Below are positions 1 through 7,590 of a stretch of 26,143 nucleotides of DNA, one piece after another. The notes under the pieces were generated by a model, which worked only from the letters and a program-made list of their open reading frames with translations, was not told the DNA's origin and did no database searches. Numbering within the stretch: the first letter of the stretch is position 1; each line of letters starts with the position of its first letter. The stretch comes from JAUIBE01 sp035267185. GTDB lineage: Bacteria > Pseudomonadota > Gammaproteobacteria > Xanthomonadales > SZUA-36. The stretch covers positions 1 to 26,143 of the forward strand of contig DATFLY010000084.1 of assembly GCA_035267185.1 (NCBI GenBank). The letters run 5' to 3'. Both the position numbers and the translations under genes were made by a program.

Positions 1-216
1 GCCCCGCTACAACCCCCCGGCAACAGTTTCAACACGCCCATCAGCTTCCAGGCGTCCATCAGCGACCACGCGATCAGGCGCAGGTACTTCCGCAGGTCCT
101 GCCCATAAAACCGGAAAGCGCAAGAAGAACTGAAGTTCGCCAAGGCCCTGAGTACGAGCGAATCAGCTGTAATTTCAGTACAATACGCGCCCTGAATCTC
201 TATTGTCGCTGGACCT
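1..216. other. Upstream region without a supported gene
   Basis: No gene can be supported here. On the plus strand a frame without a start runs from position 2 to a stop at 131-133 and would end in a very basic tail (HKTGKRKKN), so it could be the 3' end of a gene entering from the left. On the minus strand another open frame crosses the same bases (peptide fragment FYGQDLRKYLRLIAW) but shows no ATG start. The two readings conflict and neither is a family I recognise. A possible -10 (TACAAT, 179-184) lies about 33 bases before the mnmG start, without a good -35. Confidence 0.3.
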
Positions 217-2103
217 ATGAAGTATCCCGAAAACTTTGATGTCATCGTGATTGGTGGTGGCCATGCCGGCACCGAGGCTGCACTTGCGGCAGCCCGCAGC
301 GGTGCCAGCACACTCTTGCTGACTCACAGCATCGAAACCATTGGCGCCATGAGCTGCAATCCCGCGATTGGGGGCATTGGCAAGGGACACCTTGTCAGGG
401 AGATAGATGCCCTTGGTGGTGTCATGGCCAGGGCGGCAGACGCTGCCGCTATCCAGTTACGCACACTGAATGCCAGCAAGGGTCCGGCAGTCAGGGCTAC
501 GCGCGCACAGTGCGACAGGAACCTTTACAGGGCTTTCATCCGCAAGAGCGTTGAAAACCAGTCTCAGCTTTCAATGTTTCAGGGGGCGGTGGATGACCTG
601 ATTCTTGAACACGACCGCGTGATTGGCTGCAGGACAGCCACAGGTCTTGAGTTTTACGCATCAGCAGTGGTGCTGACCACCGGAACGTTTCTGGGTGGAA
701 AGATCCACGTGGGTGAGAAGCAGCATGCTGGCGGAAGAGCCGGAGATGCACCGTCAGATACCCTTGCTGCACGACTTCGGGAACTGCCATTCAGCGTTTC
801 GCGCCTTAAAACCGGTACGCCACCCCGAATTGATGGTAAAACGGTTGATTTTTCAATTCTGCAGGAACAGCCGGGCGATCAGCCGCGTCCTGTTTTTTCT
901 TTTATCGGCAGTCGTGATGACCATCCGGAGCAACGTTGTTGCTGGATCACGCATACGTCTGAAAAGACCCACGAAATCATTCGGGCTGCGTTGCACCGCT
1001 CGCCCATGTATTCAGGCGTGATCGAGGGCGTGGGGCCACGTTATTGTCCCAGCATTGAAGATAAGGTGGTTCGCTTTGCTGAGCGAGACAAACACCAGGT
1101 TTTTGTTGAGCCGGAAGGCCTGCAAACGCAGGAGCTCTATCCGAATGGTATTTCAACCAGCCTGCCTTTTGACGTGCAGGTTGAATTTGTTCGTTCGATT
1201 CGGGGCTTTGAAAAAGCTGCCATTACCCGTCCCGGTTACGCAATTGAATACGATTTCTTTGATCCCAGAGAATTACACCCACACCTGGAGACGCAACACG
1301 TGGCGGGCCTGTTTTTTGCCGGACAGATCAACGGAACCACAGGTTACGAAGAAGCCGCGGCCCAGGGGTTGGTCGCCGGAGTCAATGCCGCACGGCAGAC
1401 CCGGGGACAGAAGCTTTGGGTGCCCCGGCGCGATGAAGCGTACATGGGCGTGTTGATTGATGATCTCACCACCCAGGGCACGCTTGAGCCCTACCGGATG
1501 TTTACCAGCCGGGCGGAGTATCGGCTACAACTGCGGGAAGACAATGCTGATTTACGATTGACCGGGAAAGGTCGCGAACTTGGTTTGGTGGAGAATGGTC
1601 GTTGGAACATTTTTAACAGCAAGCGTAAAGCCATCGAAGCAGAGCGCGAGAGACTTTCAGGCATCTGGCTGGCGCCCGGAAATAGCGCAGGCCAGCAGGC
1701 CCAGGATCTTCTGGGTGAACCGATCAGCAAGGAAACCCGGGCCATTGACCTGCTCAAGCGTCCCGGTATGACATATGCGCGGCTGGCGGAAGTGGAGGTG
1801 ATCGGATCGCGGCTCGACGAGGACTCCTGGGCGAACCAGTTGGAAATTCAGATTCGATATTCAGGCTATCTGCAGCGCCAGACCATGGAGATTGAGCGTC
1901 GTCGCAACAATGAGAATCTGGAGATTCCCGAGGATACTGATTTCGGTGAAATCCGCGGATTGTCTGCAGAAGTGCAGGAAAAACTGACCAAAATCCGTCC
2001 GGCCACTGTGGGTCAGGCATCGAGAATTCCCGGCATGACACCAGCGGCGGTGTCTCTGCTGATGGTGCACCTGAAAAAGACCCGTTCCCAGGAAGCTGCC
2101 TGA
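217..2103 (+). CDS. mnmG: tRNA uridine-5-carboxymethylaminomethyl modification enzyme MnmG (GidA)
   Basis: MnmG is the FAD-dependent subunit of the MnmE-MnmG complex. It installs the (carboxymethyl)aminomethyl group on the wobble uridine (U34) of several tRNAs in the cytoplasm. The 628-residue product has the usual family length. The N-terminal dinucleotide-binding motif GGGHAG is at residues 13-18. The family signatures GPRYCPSIEDK (conserved Cys277) and AGQINGTTGYEEAAAQG (about 367-383) are intact, and a helical C-terminal tRNA/MnmE-interaction region follows. The ATG at 217 begins the conserved N-terminus (YPENFDVIVIGGGHAG); the Shine-Dalgarno is weak. In many gammaproteobacteria rsmG, parA and parB follow directly. 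Here they do not, so this copy sits outside the usual replication-origin neighbourhood, at least on its 3' side. Identification is certain from sequence. Confidence 0.98.
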   Translation: MKYPENFDVIVIGGGHAGTEAALAAARSGASTLLLTHSIETIGAMSCNPAIGGIGKGHLVREIDALGGVMARAADAAAIQLRTLNASKGPAVRATRAQCDRNLYRAFIRKSVENQSQLSMFQGAVDDLILEHDRVIGCRTATGLEFYASAVVLTTGTFLGGKIHVGEKQHAGGRAGDAPSDTLAARLRELPFSVSRLKTGTPPRIDGKTVDFSILQEQPGDQPRPVFSFIGSRDDHPEQRCCWITHTSEKTHEIIRAALHRSPMYSGVIEGVGPRYCPSIEDKVVRFAERDKHQVFVEPEGLQTQELYPNGISTSLPFDVQVEFVRSIRGFEKAAITRPGYAIEYDFFDPRELHPHLETQHVAGLFFAGQINGTTGYEEAAAQGLVAGVNAARQTRGQKLWVPRRDEAYMGVLIDDLTTQGTLEPYRMFTSRAEYRLQLREDNADLRLTGKGRELGLVENGRWNIFNSKRKAIEAERERLSGIWLAPGNSAGQQAQDLLGEPISKETRAIDLLKRPGMTYARLAEVEVIGSRLDEDSWANQLEIQIRYSGYLQRQTMEIERRRNNENLEIPEDTDFGEIRGLSAEVQEKLTKIRPATVGQASRIPGMTPAAVSLLMVHLKKTRSQEAA

Positions 2104-2190
2104 AACCGTTTGTGGAAATAAAAACACCGTTTGGCGCGTATCACGAATTGCCAACGCTTGATTTACAGATTCTTAACGACCAATTTGTAT

Positions 2191-2311
2191 GCTAGGCATG
2201 TAAGTTGACTGTGCCTAGCGTGTCGACACATCAAGACAGGCAGTCCCCACACTTCATATTGCCTATCTCGACACGCTTTCAGACCCCGGACCTTTTGTCC
2301 GGGGTTTTTTT
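2191..2311 (+). ncRNA. Candidate structured small RNA or mnmG 3' UTR element
   Basis: Three stem-loops are packed into 120 bases after mnmG. The first pairs GCTAGGCA (2191-2198) with TGCCTAGC (2212-2219), a perfect 8 bp. The second pairs GTGTCG (2220-2225) with CGACAC (2269-2274), and inside it AGGCA (2238-2242) with TGCCT (2260-2264), exposing a C-rich loop (GTCCCCAC). The third is a strong terminator. The AGGCA/TGCCT pair occurs in both upper hairpins, so they could exchange partners. I see no small ORF. A possible promoter (TTTACA 2162-2167, 17 bases, TTGTAT 2185-2190) is weak at -10. It could be an independent sRNA, a fragment processed from the mnmG mRNA, or simply a structured trailer. 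It matches no RNA family I recognise. Confidence 0.45.
2283..2311 (+). terminator. Rho-independent terminator after mnmG / candidate sRNA
   Basis: A perfect 9-bp GC-rich stem (ACCCCGGAC 2283-2291, GTCCGGGGT 2297-2305) with a 5-base loop is followed directly by seven T residues. It lies 180 bases past the mnmG stop, which is long for a plain 3' UTR. Confidence 0.92.
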
Positions 2312-2377
2312 ATGCGACACCACTTTTTAAGTCATTCGATCAGGAAGAGCCGTCGTGAATTGGTCTGGTTGCCAGAG

Positions 2378-2421
2378 AAAAAGGGGCCGGATCTCAAATC
2401 ATCAAAATGAGAACCGACCCC
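2378..2421 (-). terminator. Rho-independent terminator for the secreted-protein gene
   Basis: Read on the minus strand, an imperfect stem (GGGGTCGG..CTCA with TGAG..CCGGCCCC; plus-strand arms 2383-2396 and 2408-2421) is followed by a run of five T residues (AAAAA at 2378-2382 on the plus strand). It lies 34 bases beyond the stop of the gene at 2456-3232 and faces the terminator at 2283-2311. Confidence 0.85.
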
Positions 2422-2455
2422 TGGTGTCACGAGATACTACTTTGTGATTTTGATG

Positions 2456-3232
2456 TTATTCGCTGTCGCCGTAGTCACTGGCCTCAGGAAGTCTGCGAAC
2501 CAGCCAGGAATCGCCGACCTTGAAGGTGGTGCTCCATTCGGACATAAACGCCTGGAATGCATCCTCGCCACCCAGTGTCTCTGAAACGATATCCATGAAT
2601 GAAGGATCGGCGTCATCAGCAAAGTCGGCATAGCCCTTCATTGGTAACACGAGGTTAATCTGGTTGCCTTTGCCACCGGAAACCACGCTATGGAAGCCGT
2701 AATGGTTTGAGTACCCGGCTTCTGTCAGAGCCGCATGGATGGTTGCCAGTCCTTCCCGGAATGCGCGGCCCTGGCCCTGCATGATGTACCAGTCTTCGAG
2801 CTGGAAATGGGTATAGCCATCCCAGTTCTCCGGCCAGTGGGCGTATTCCTTCATTTCTACTGTCACCATGCGTTCCATATGCGCAACATGAGGTGCCACT
2901 TCCGCCTGGAATTTCTCGCCTGCTTCCTCCTGCCAGTCGTACTCGGCATCAAAGTCTTCCCAGTTGTGACCGCCGGAGCGTGCTGCATATTTGCCGGTAT
3001 CCGGACCGGTTTCAATGGCATACCAGTTATATTGAAAATGACCAGGCTTGTCAGCAACCCACAAGTGATAATCGCGGATTGCAGCCTCAAGCGCAGCACC
3101 CTCACCAGGATTAGCTGTGATCATGACAACATCTGCTGCACCATCGTTTTCTTCGTCCTGCGCCTGTATTGGCAACATCCAGGCAAGAGGTGCCAGGATG
3201 GCAACCAGCCAGACTGAAAAATGCTTATTCAT
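2456..3232 (-). CDS. Secreted protein of unknown function, probable duplicated alpha/beta-barrel-type domain
   Basis: The 258-residue product starts with a clear signal peptide: Lys3-His4, hydrophobic residues 5-20, and probable cleavage after IQA at residue 24. The mature protein should be periplasmic or secreted. It is acidic and rich in Trp, Tyr and His. Two halves look related. Each starts with a beta-strand-like segment, then a helix (ALEAAIRDYHLW; RAFREGLATIHAALTEAGY), then a second strand region and a Phe/Trp-rich segment (WEDFDAEYDW; YADFADDADPSF). This order resembles duplicated dimeric alpha/beta-barrel (NIPSNAP/EthD-like) folds, but that is inference and I cannot name a function. 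The ATG at 3232 has a strong GAGGGAG ribosome site 5 bases upstream. A -10-like TATACT (3306-3311, minus strand) is the best promoter hint. Confidence 0.85.
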   Translation of the reverse strand: MNKHFSVWLVAILAPLAWMLPIQAQDEENDGAADVVMITANPGEGAALEAAIRDYHLWVADKPGHFQYNWYAIETGPDTGKYAARSGGHNWEDFDAEYDWQEEAGEKFQAEVAPHVAHMERMVTVEMKEYAHWPENWDGYTHFQLEDWYIMQGQGRAFREGLATIHAALTEAGYSNHYGFHSVVSGGKGNQINLVLPMKGYADFADDADPSFMDIVSETLGGEDAFQAFMSEWSTTFKVGDSWLVRRLPEASDYGDSE

Positions 3233-3366
3233 AATTTCTCCCTCAAATGTGAAACAAAAGCCCGGGGATCACCTGTTCAGAGGTCATAACCCGAGCCTTA
3301 TGATCAGTATAGACTGCGCCCGGTAATTTTTCGTTAGGGTAGTTGAACGATGGATTGGAGAATGCA

Positions 3367-3996
3367 ATGAATCAATCACCGGCGCGATACAGATTGCATG
3401 GCGATAACCGGTCGGGCAATTGCTACAAGGTCGCGTTGATACTGCGAATGACAGATCGGCCTTTTGAATGGGTGCCGACCGATGTCCTGGCACGCGAAAC
3501 CCGCACCGACACGTTTCTCGCACTTAATCCGAATGGCCGGGTTCCCGTTTTGGTGCTGCCGGATGGTCGGATTCTAAGTGAGTCAAACGCGATACTGATT
3601 CACCTGGCGGAAAACACGTCATGGCTTCCTGCTGGTGCTTACCAACGAGCCCAGGTCTACCAATGGCTGTTTTTCGAGCAATACAGCCACGAGCCGTATA
3701 TTGCTGTCGCACGCTTTATTGTCCACCTGGCCAAAATGGGAGACTCCAAAAAGAAGCAAATGCAACACCTGTGGAAAAACGGAAATGCTGCTTTGAAGAT
3801 CATGAATGATCATCTGGGTCAGGCTGGCTTCATGGTGGGTGAACAACTCACCATTGCTGATATTGCATTGTATGCTTATACCCACACTGCACACGACGGT
3901 GGTTTCGATTTGCAACCCTATGAAAACATCCGCAAGTGGCTTTCAGGATTTGAAGCTCAGCCTGGATACGTCTCAATGGAGGACGCCTGTCAGTGA
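3367..3996 (+). CDS. Glutathione S-transferase family protein
   Basis: This is a 209-residue two-domain GST. The N-terminal thioredoxin-like half runs to about residue 80. It contains RSGNCYKV at 15-22, where Ser16 or Cys19 is the candidate catalytic residue. It also has the cis-proline region NGRVPVLVLPDG and the SESNAI motif that binds the gamma-glutamyl part of glutathione. The helical C-terminal half carries the LTIADIALYAY helix typical of the family. It presumably conjugates or reduces electrophiles with glutathione in the cytoplasm; the substrate is unknown. I chose the ATG at 3367 because GGAG lies 6 bases upstream and it begins the domain; a TTG at 3343 would add eight unneeded residues. 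Its stop overlaps the next gene's GTG, so the two are probably translated together. Confidence 0.92.
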   Translation: MNQSPARYRLHGDNRSGNCYKVALILRMTDRPFEWVPTDVLARETRTDTFLALNPNGRVPVLVLPDGRILSESNAILIHLAENTSWLPAGAYQRAQVYQWLFFEQYSHEPYIAVARFIVHLAKMGDSKKKQMQHLWKNGNAALKIMNDHLGQAGFMVGEQLTIADIALYAYTHTAHDGGFDLQPYENIRKWLSGFEAQPGYVSMEDACQ

Positions 3997-4448
3997 GTGT
4001 GCACCTGGAGATCAAAGGAGGTTGCCACTGCCGGTCCCTTCGTTACGTTTTACAGTGGCCCATCACCAGTCTCACAGACGGAGAATTGCCATCTGTTCCG
4101 GCCCGGCGCTGTTCCTGTTCTTTTTGCAAACGCCTTGATGGCGTGTGGACATCACACCCACAGGCGAGCCTGCATATTGCTGAAAGCCCTGAACAATCTC
4201 CCAGCCGTTACCGGTTTGGCACTGAAACGGCTGACTTCCTCTTCTGCAGCCGTTGTGGCATTACACCACTGGTCACTTGTGAACTGGAAGGACAGGATTA
4301 TGGTGTGGTTAATGTCCATACATTTGACGATGATTGCATCGACCAGATCGCCCTGGACCTGAGTGATTCCTGTTTTGACGACGAATCCACTGATGCTCGT
4401 CTTGAGCGACGCAAACTACGCTGGATCGGCAACATGACCTGGGCCTGA
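3993..4448 (+). CDS. GFA / CENP-V domain zinc protein
   Basis: This 151-residue protein belongs to the GFA (glutathione-dependent formaldehyde-activating enzyme-like, CENP-V) family. The zinc-binding cysteines are visible: GGCHC (Cys11, Cys13), RCSCSFC (Cys40, Cys42, Cys45) and FCSRC (Cys85, Cys88). The founding member was proposed to help form S-hydroxymethylglutathione; most relatives have no proven activity. The GTG start at 3993 overlaps the upstream GST stop (GTGA) and has GGAGGA nine bases upstream, inside the GST coding sequence, which suggests translational coupling. Pairing with a GST supports a role in glutathione-linked handling of aldehydes or other electrophiles, but that is inference. 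Only 8 bases separate its stop from the stop of the convergent symporter gene, and no terminator is visible between them. Confidence 0.9.
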   Translation: MSVHLEIKGGCHCRSLRYVLQWPITSLTDGELPSVPARRCSCSFCKRLDGVWTSHPQASLHIAESPEQSPSRYRFGTETADFLFCSRCGITPLVTCELEGQDYGVVNVHTFDDDCIDQIALDLSDSCFDDESTDARLERRKLRWIGNMTWA

Positions 4449-4456
4449 TTGTCGTA

Positions 4457-5773
4457 TCAGGCATGCTCGATTGCCGCCGGTGCGTTGTCCTTCTCCGAGC
4501 TCTCAAAGACCAGGCCCGCTTCCGGGTCATTAAACACATCCATGTCGATGGCGTTTTCGCTGACCGCAACAATGGACGTTACAGTGGCGTCTCCCGTGAC
4601 ATTCACCGCGGTCCGCGTCATGTCGAGAATTCTGTCGACGCCAAGAATCAGGGCAATACCTTCCGCCGGCAAACCAACCTGTGTGAGCACACCGGCCAGT
4701 ACAACCAGCCCCACTGATGGAACGCCCGCTGTACCAATTGACGCCATGATCACCATCAGAACCACCATCAGGTACTGGGTCAGGCTCAGGTCAATGCCAT
4801 AAAACTGCGCAATGAAGCCGGTGGCAATTCCCTGCATGATGGCGGTGCCATCCATATTGATGGTTGCGCCAAGCGGGATGGTGAATGACGAAACTTTATT
4901 GCTGACGCCAAGGCGCTCCTGAACAGACTCCATGGTCACGGGAATGGTGGCATTGCTTGATGCAGTCGAGAATGCAAACATCATTGCGGCTCTCATTTTC
5001 CAGAGGAAGATTTTTGGATTGAGCCTTCCCAGCGTTGCCAGTAGTGTGGGATAAACCACCAGCGCATGCAGAAACAGCACTGCAAATACCAACAGGATAT
5101 AACGACCTACAGCAAGAAAATCAGATGTATTACTGGTTGCAGCCAGGTTCGCAATCAGGGCAAAAACACCATATGGGGCAATTTTCATCACGATGGTAAC
5201 CAGCTTCATGATCACGGCGTTGATGTCATTGAACCAGGCTGAGACGCGATTGCCTGTTTTTCCGCTCAGCGTGATCGCGACGCCGAGGAGAATCGAGAAA
5301 ATAATGATGGGCAGCATGTTGGCATCTGACATGGCCGCGACGGGGTTTGTAGGTACCATATCGATCAGAACCTGGGCGAATGGTTTGCCTTCGCTGATCG
5401 TGGCATCGACTGTGGCAGTTGGGTTTGCGCCCACTCCGGGTTTGAAAATCGCGGCTGCCGACAGTGCCAGCGCTACTGCAATACCCGTCGTCAAAAGGTA
5501 CAAGCCAATGGCCTTGCCACCGACGCGCCCAAGCGCTTTGGGGTCAGAGAGTGCACTGGAGCCGCAGACGATTGACACAAAGACCAGCGGTACCACCAGC
5601 ATCTTGAGCAGGGAAATAAAGATCGAACCCACAACCAGGAATATACCGTCAAGCAGCCAGACTTCTGACCACTGGGGTGTTTCCAGATAATTGAGCACCA
5701 GGCCGACGATTGCACCCAGGATCATCCCAAGGAAAATTCTTGCGCTCAAACTCATGCCTTTGCTTTCGCTCAT
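4457..5773 (-). CDS. Dicarboxylate/amino acid:cation symporter (DAACS), probable glutamate/aspartate uptake
   Basis: This 438-residue inner-membrane protein takes up acidic amino acids or dicarboxylates with Na+ or H+. The family fingerprint is complete: the HP1 serine motif ASSNATIP (271-278), the NMDGT cation site (306-310), the HP2 loop GTAGVPSVG (347-355), and the TM8 substrate segment DRILDMTRTAVNVTGD (380-395). TM8 keeps Asp384, Arg387, Asn391 and Asp395. The Arg corresponds to the one that contacts the substrate side-chain carboxylate in GltPh, which favours Asp/Glu over neutral amino acids and over the DctA-type pattern. A ribosome site (GAGGAT) lies just before the ATG. It diverges from glnS across a 124-base gap containing a near-palindrome. 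Confidence 0.95.
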   Translation of the reverse strand: MSESKGMSLSARIFLGMILGAIVGLVLNYLETPQWSEVWLLDGIFLVVGSIFISLLKMLVVPLVFVSIVCGSSALSDPKALGRVGGKAIGLYLLTTGIAVALALSAAAIFKPGVGANPTATVDATISEGKPFAQVLIDMVPTNPVAAMSDANMLPIIIFSILLGVAITLSGKTGNRVSAWFNDINAVIMKLVTIVMKIAPYGVFALIANLAATSNTSDFLAVGRYILLVFAVLFLHALVVYPTLLATLGRLNPKIFLWKMRAAMMFAFSTASSNATIPVTMESVQERLGVSNKVSSFTIPLGATINMDGTAIMQGIATGFIAQFYGIDLSLTQYLMVVLMVIMASIGTAGVPSVGLVVLAGVLTQVGLPAEGIALILGVDRILDMTRTAVNVTGDATVTSIVAVSENAIDMDVFNDPEAGLVFESSEKDNAPAAIEHA

Positions 5774-5817
5774 TTTTTATCCTCGGGAACAGGGCTGTTG
5801 ATGCTCTGGATAGGGCT

Positions 5818-5837
5818 GACAGACAAATTTGCCTGTC
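5818..5837. promoter_or_regulatory. Near-perfect 20-bp palindrome, possible operator
   Basis: GACAGACAAA at 5818-5827 faces TTTGCCTGTC at 5828-5837; nine of ten base pairs are complementary. It lies between the divergent symporter and glnS genes. A TAGAAT -10 candidate for glnS is at 5859-5864, so the palindrome would sit at or just upstream of the glnS -35 region. This is the size and symmetry of a dimeric repressor or activator site. The cognate protein is unknown. Confidence 0.4.
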
Positions 5838-5897
5838 TCACCCAACGGTGGAGTAGGTTAGAATTTAACGCTTTCGCGCAGGACTTGGCAAACCGGA

Positions 5898-7583
5898 ATG
5901 ACTGAAGAGACAAAAAGAAGCAACTTCATTCGTAACATCGTGATGGCGGACCTGGAGTCCGGCAAGCATCAATCAATATGTACACGATTCCCGCCGGAGC
6001 CCAATGGGCACCTGCATATTGGCCATGCAAAATCAATTTGCCTGAACTTTGGGCTGGCAGACGAATTTGAGGGAACCACAAACCTCCGTTTCGATGACAC
6101 CAACCCGTTGAAAGAAAGCGAGGATTACGCGCAGGCCATCATGGAGGATGTTCGCTGGCTGGGTTTTGAATGGCAGGAACTGCGTCATGCTTCTGACTAT
6201 TTTCAGCAGCTATACGAATACGCGACCCACCTGATTCGTAACCAAAAAGCCTATGTGGACGATCTCGATGCCGAGAAGATGCGGGAATACCGGGGGACTC
6301 TGACCGAACCCGGAACAGACAGCCCTAACCGCAGTCGCCCGGTTGAAGAGAGTCTCGACCTGTTTGAGCGAATGAAGGCAGGTGAGTTCGAGGACGGGGC
6401 GATGGTGCTTCGCGCCCGCATTGATATGTCATCACCCAATATCAACATGCGCGATCCTGTGATTTATCGCATCCGAAATGCGGCCCATCACCGGACCGGT
6501 GATGAGTGGCACATCTATCCGATGTATGACTGGGCTCACGGAATCTCGGATGCCATCGAAGGTATCACGCATTCCCTTTGCACCCTCGAATTCGAGGATC
6601 ATCGTCCGCTTTACGAATGGTTCCTGGAAAACATTCCGTCACCCAGTAATCCCCGGCAAATCGAATTTGCGCGCGGCAACCTTGACTACACGGTGATGAG
6701 TAAAAGGCGCCTGCTGCAGCTGGTCGAAGATGGCCATGTCAATGGCTGGGACGACCCTCGTATGCCGACCATTGCCGGGATGCGTCGTCGTGGGTATACC
6801 CCTGAGTCAATTCGCAGCTTCTGGAATGAGGCGGGTATAGCCAAGGCTGAAAGCATTCTGCCGATGGGAGTACTGGAGAATTCATTGCGCGACGACCTCA
6901 ATGAACGCGCACCTCGCACCATGGCGGTCCTCAATCCACTCAGAGTTGTGCTCACCAATTTTCCCGAGGGTGAAACGGAGTGGATCGAGGCTGCAGTCCA
7001 CCCACAGAAACCTGAACTGGGAACACGCAAGGTTCCATTGAGCCGGGAGATCTGGGTGGAGGAGGGTGACTTCATGGAAGAGCCACCACGCAAGTTCTTT
7101 CGTTTACGGCCTGGTGGAGAAGTGCGCTTGCGAAATGCTTTTATCATCCAGTGCGATGAAGTCATCAAGGATGAATCGGGCCAGGTGACTGAGCTTCGTT
7201 GCAGTTTTGACCCTGATACCCGCAGTGGTATGCCGGGCGCTTCGCGCAAGGTGAAGGGAACGATTCACTGGGTTTCAGCAGATCACGGTGTGAAAGCTCA
7301 AGTGCGTTTGTATGATCGGCTGTTTAACGTCCCCAATCCGCTTTCCGACAAGTCACGGGACTTCCTGGAGTTCATCAACCCGGAAGCATTGACGGTGATC
7401 GAAAACGCCGTGGTTGAGCCTGGTGTTGCGGAAGGCAAACCAGGGGATTTTTACCAGTTTGAACGGACTGGTTACTTCATTCATGACAGTGAAGACTCAA
7501 AGCCAGGTGCGCCGGTCCTGAACCGCGCTGTTACCCTGCGCGACACCTGGGCAAGGCTGGAAAAGCAATTGGGCCTGCGCTGA
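5898..7583 (+). CDS. glnS: Glutaminyl-tRNA synthetase
   Basis: This class I aminoacyl-tRNA synthetase attaches glutamine to tRNA-Gln in the cytoplasm. The 561-residue protein resembles E. coli GlnS along its whole length. The N-terminal segment SNFIRNIV leads into FPPEPNGHLHIGHA (31-44), which contains the HIGH motif. The KMSKS-equivalent VMSKRRL is at about 266-272. The PMYDWAHGISDAIEGITHSLCTLEF block typical of Gln/Glu enzymes is present, and the C-terminal anticodon-binding beta-barrels end in RDTWARLEKQLG. A true GlnS fits a gammaproteobacterium, since many other bacteria use indirect amidation. The ATG at 5898 matches the family start, although GGA directly abuts it and the nearest AGGA is 15 bases away. 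It is probably cotranscribed with the heptosyltransferase 7 bases downstream. Confidence 0.98.
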   Translation: MTEETKRSNFIRNIVMADLESGKHQSICTRFPPEPNGHLHIGHAKSICLNFGLADEFEGTTNLRFDDTNPLKESEDYAQAIMEDVRWLGFEWQELRHASDYFQQLYEYATHLIRNQKAYVDDLDAEKMREYRGTLTEPGTDSPNRSRPVEESLDLFERMKAGEFEDGAMVLRARIDMSSPNINMRDPVIYRIRNAAHHRTGDEWHIYPMYDWAHGISDAIEGITHSLCTLEFEDHRPLYEWFLENIPSPSNPRQIEFARGNLDYTVMSKRRLLQLVEDGHVNGWDDPRMPTIAGMRRRGYTPESIRSFWNEAGIAKAESILPMGVLENSLRDDLNERAPRTMAVLNPLRVVLTNFPEGETEWIEAAVHPQKPELGTRKVPLSREIWVEEGDFMEEPPRKFFRLRPGGEVRLRNAFIIQCDEVIKDESGQVTELRCSFDPDTRSGMPGASRKVKGTIHWVSADHGVKAQVRLYDRLFNVPNPLSDKSRDFLEFINPEALTVIENAVVEPGVAEGKPGDFYQFERTGYFIHDSEDSKPGAPVLNRAVTLRDTWARLEKQLGLR

Positions 7584-7590
7584 AGGCCTG

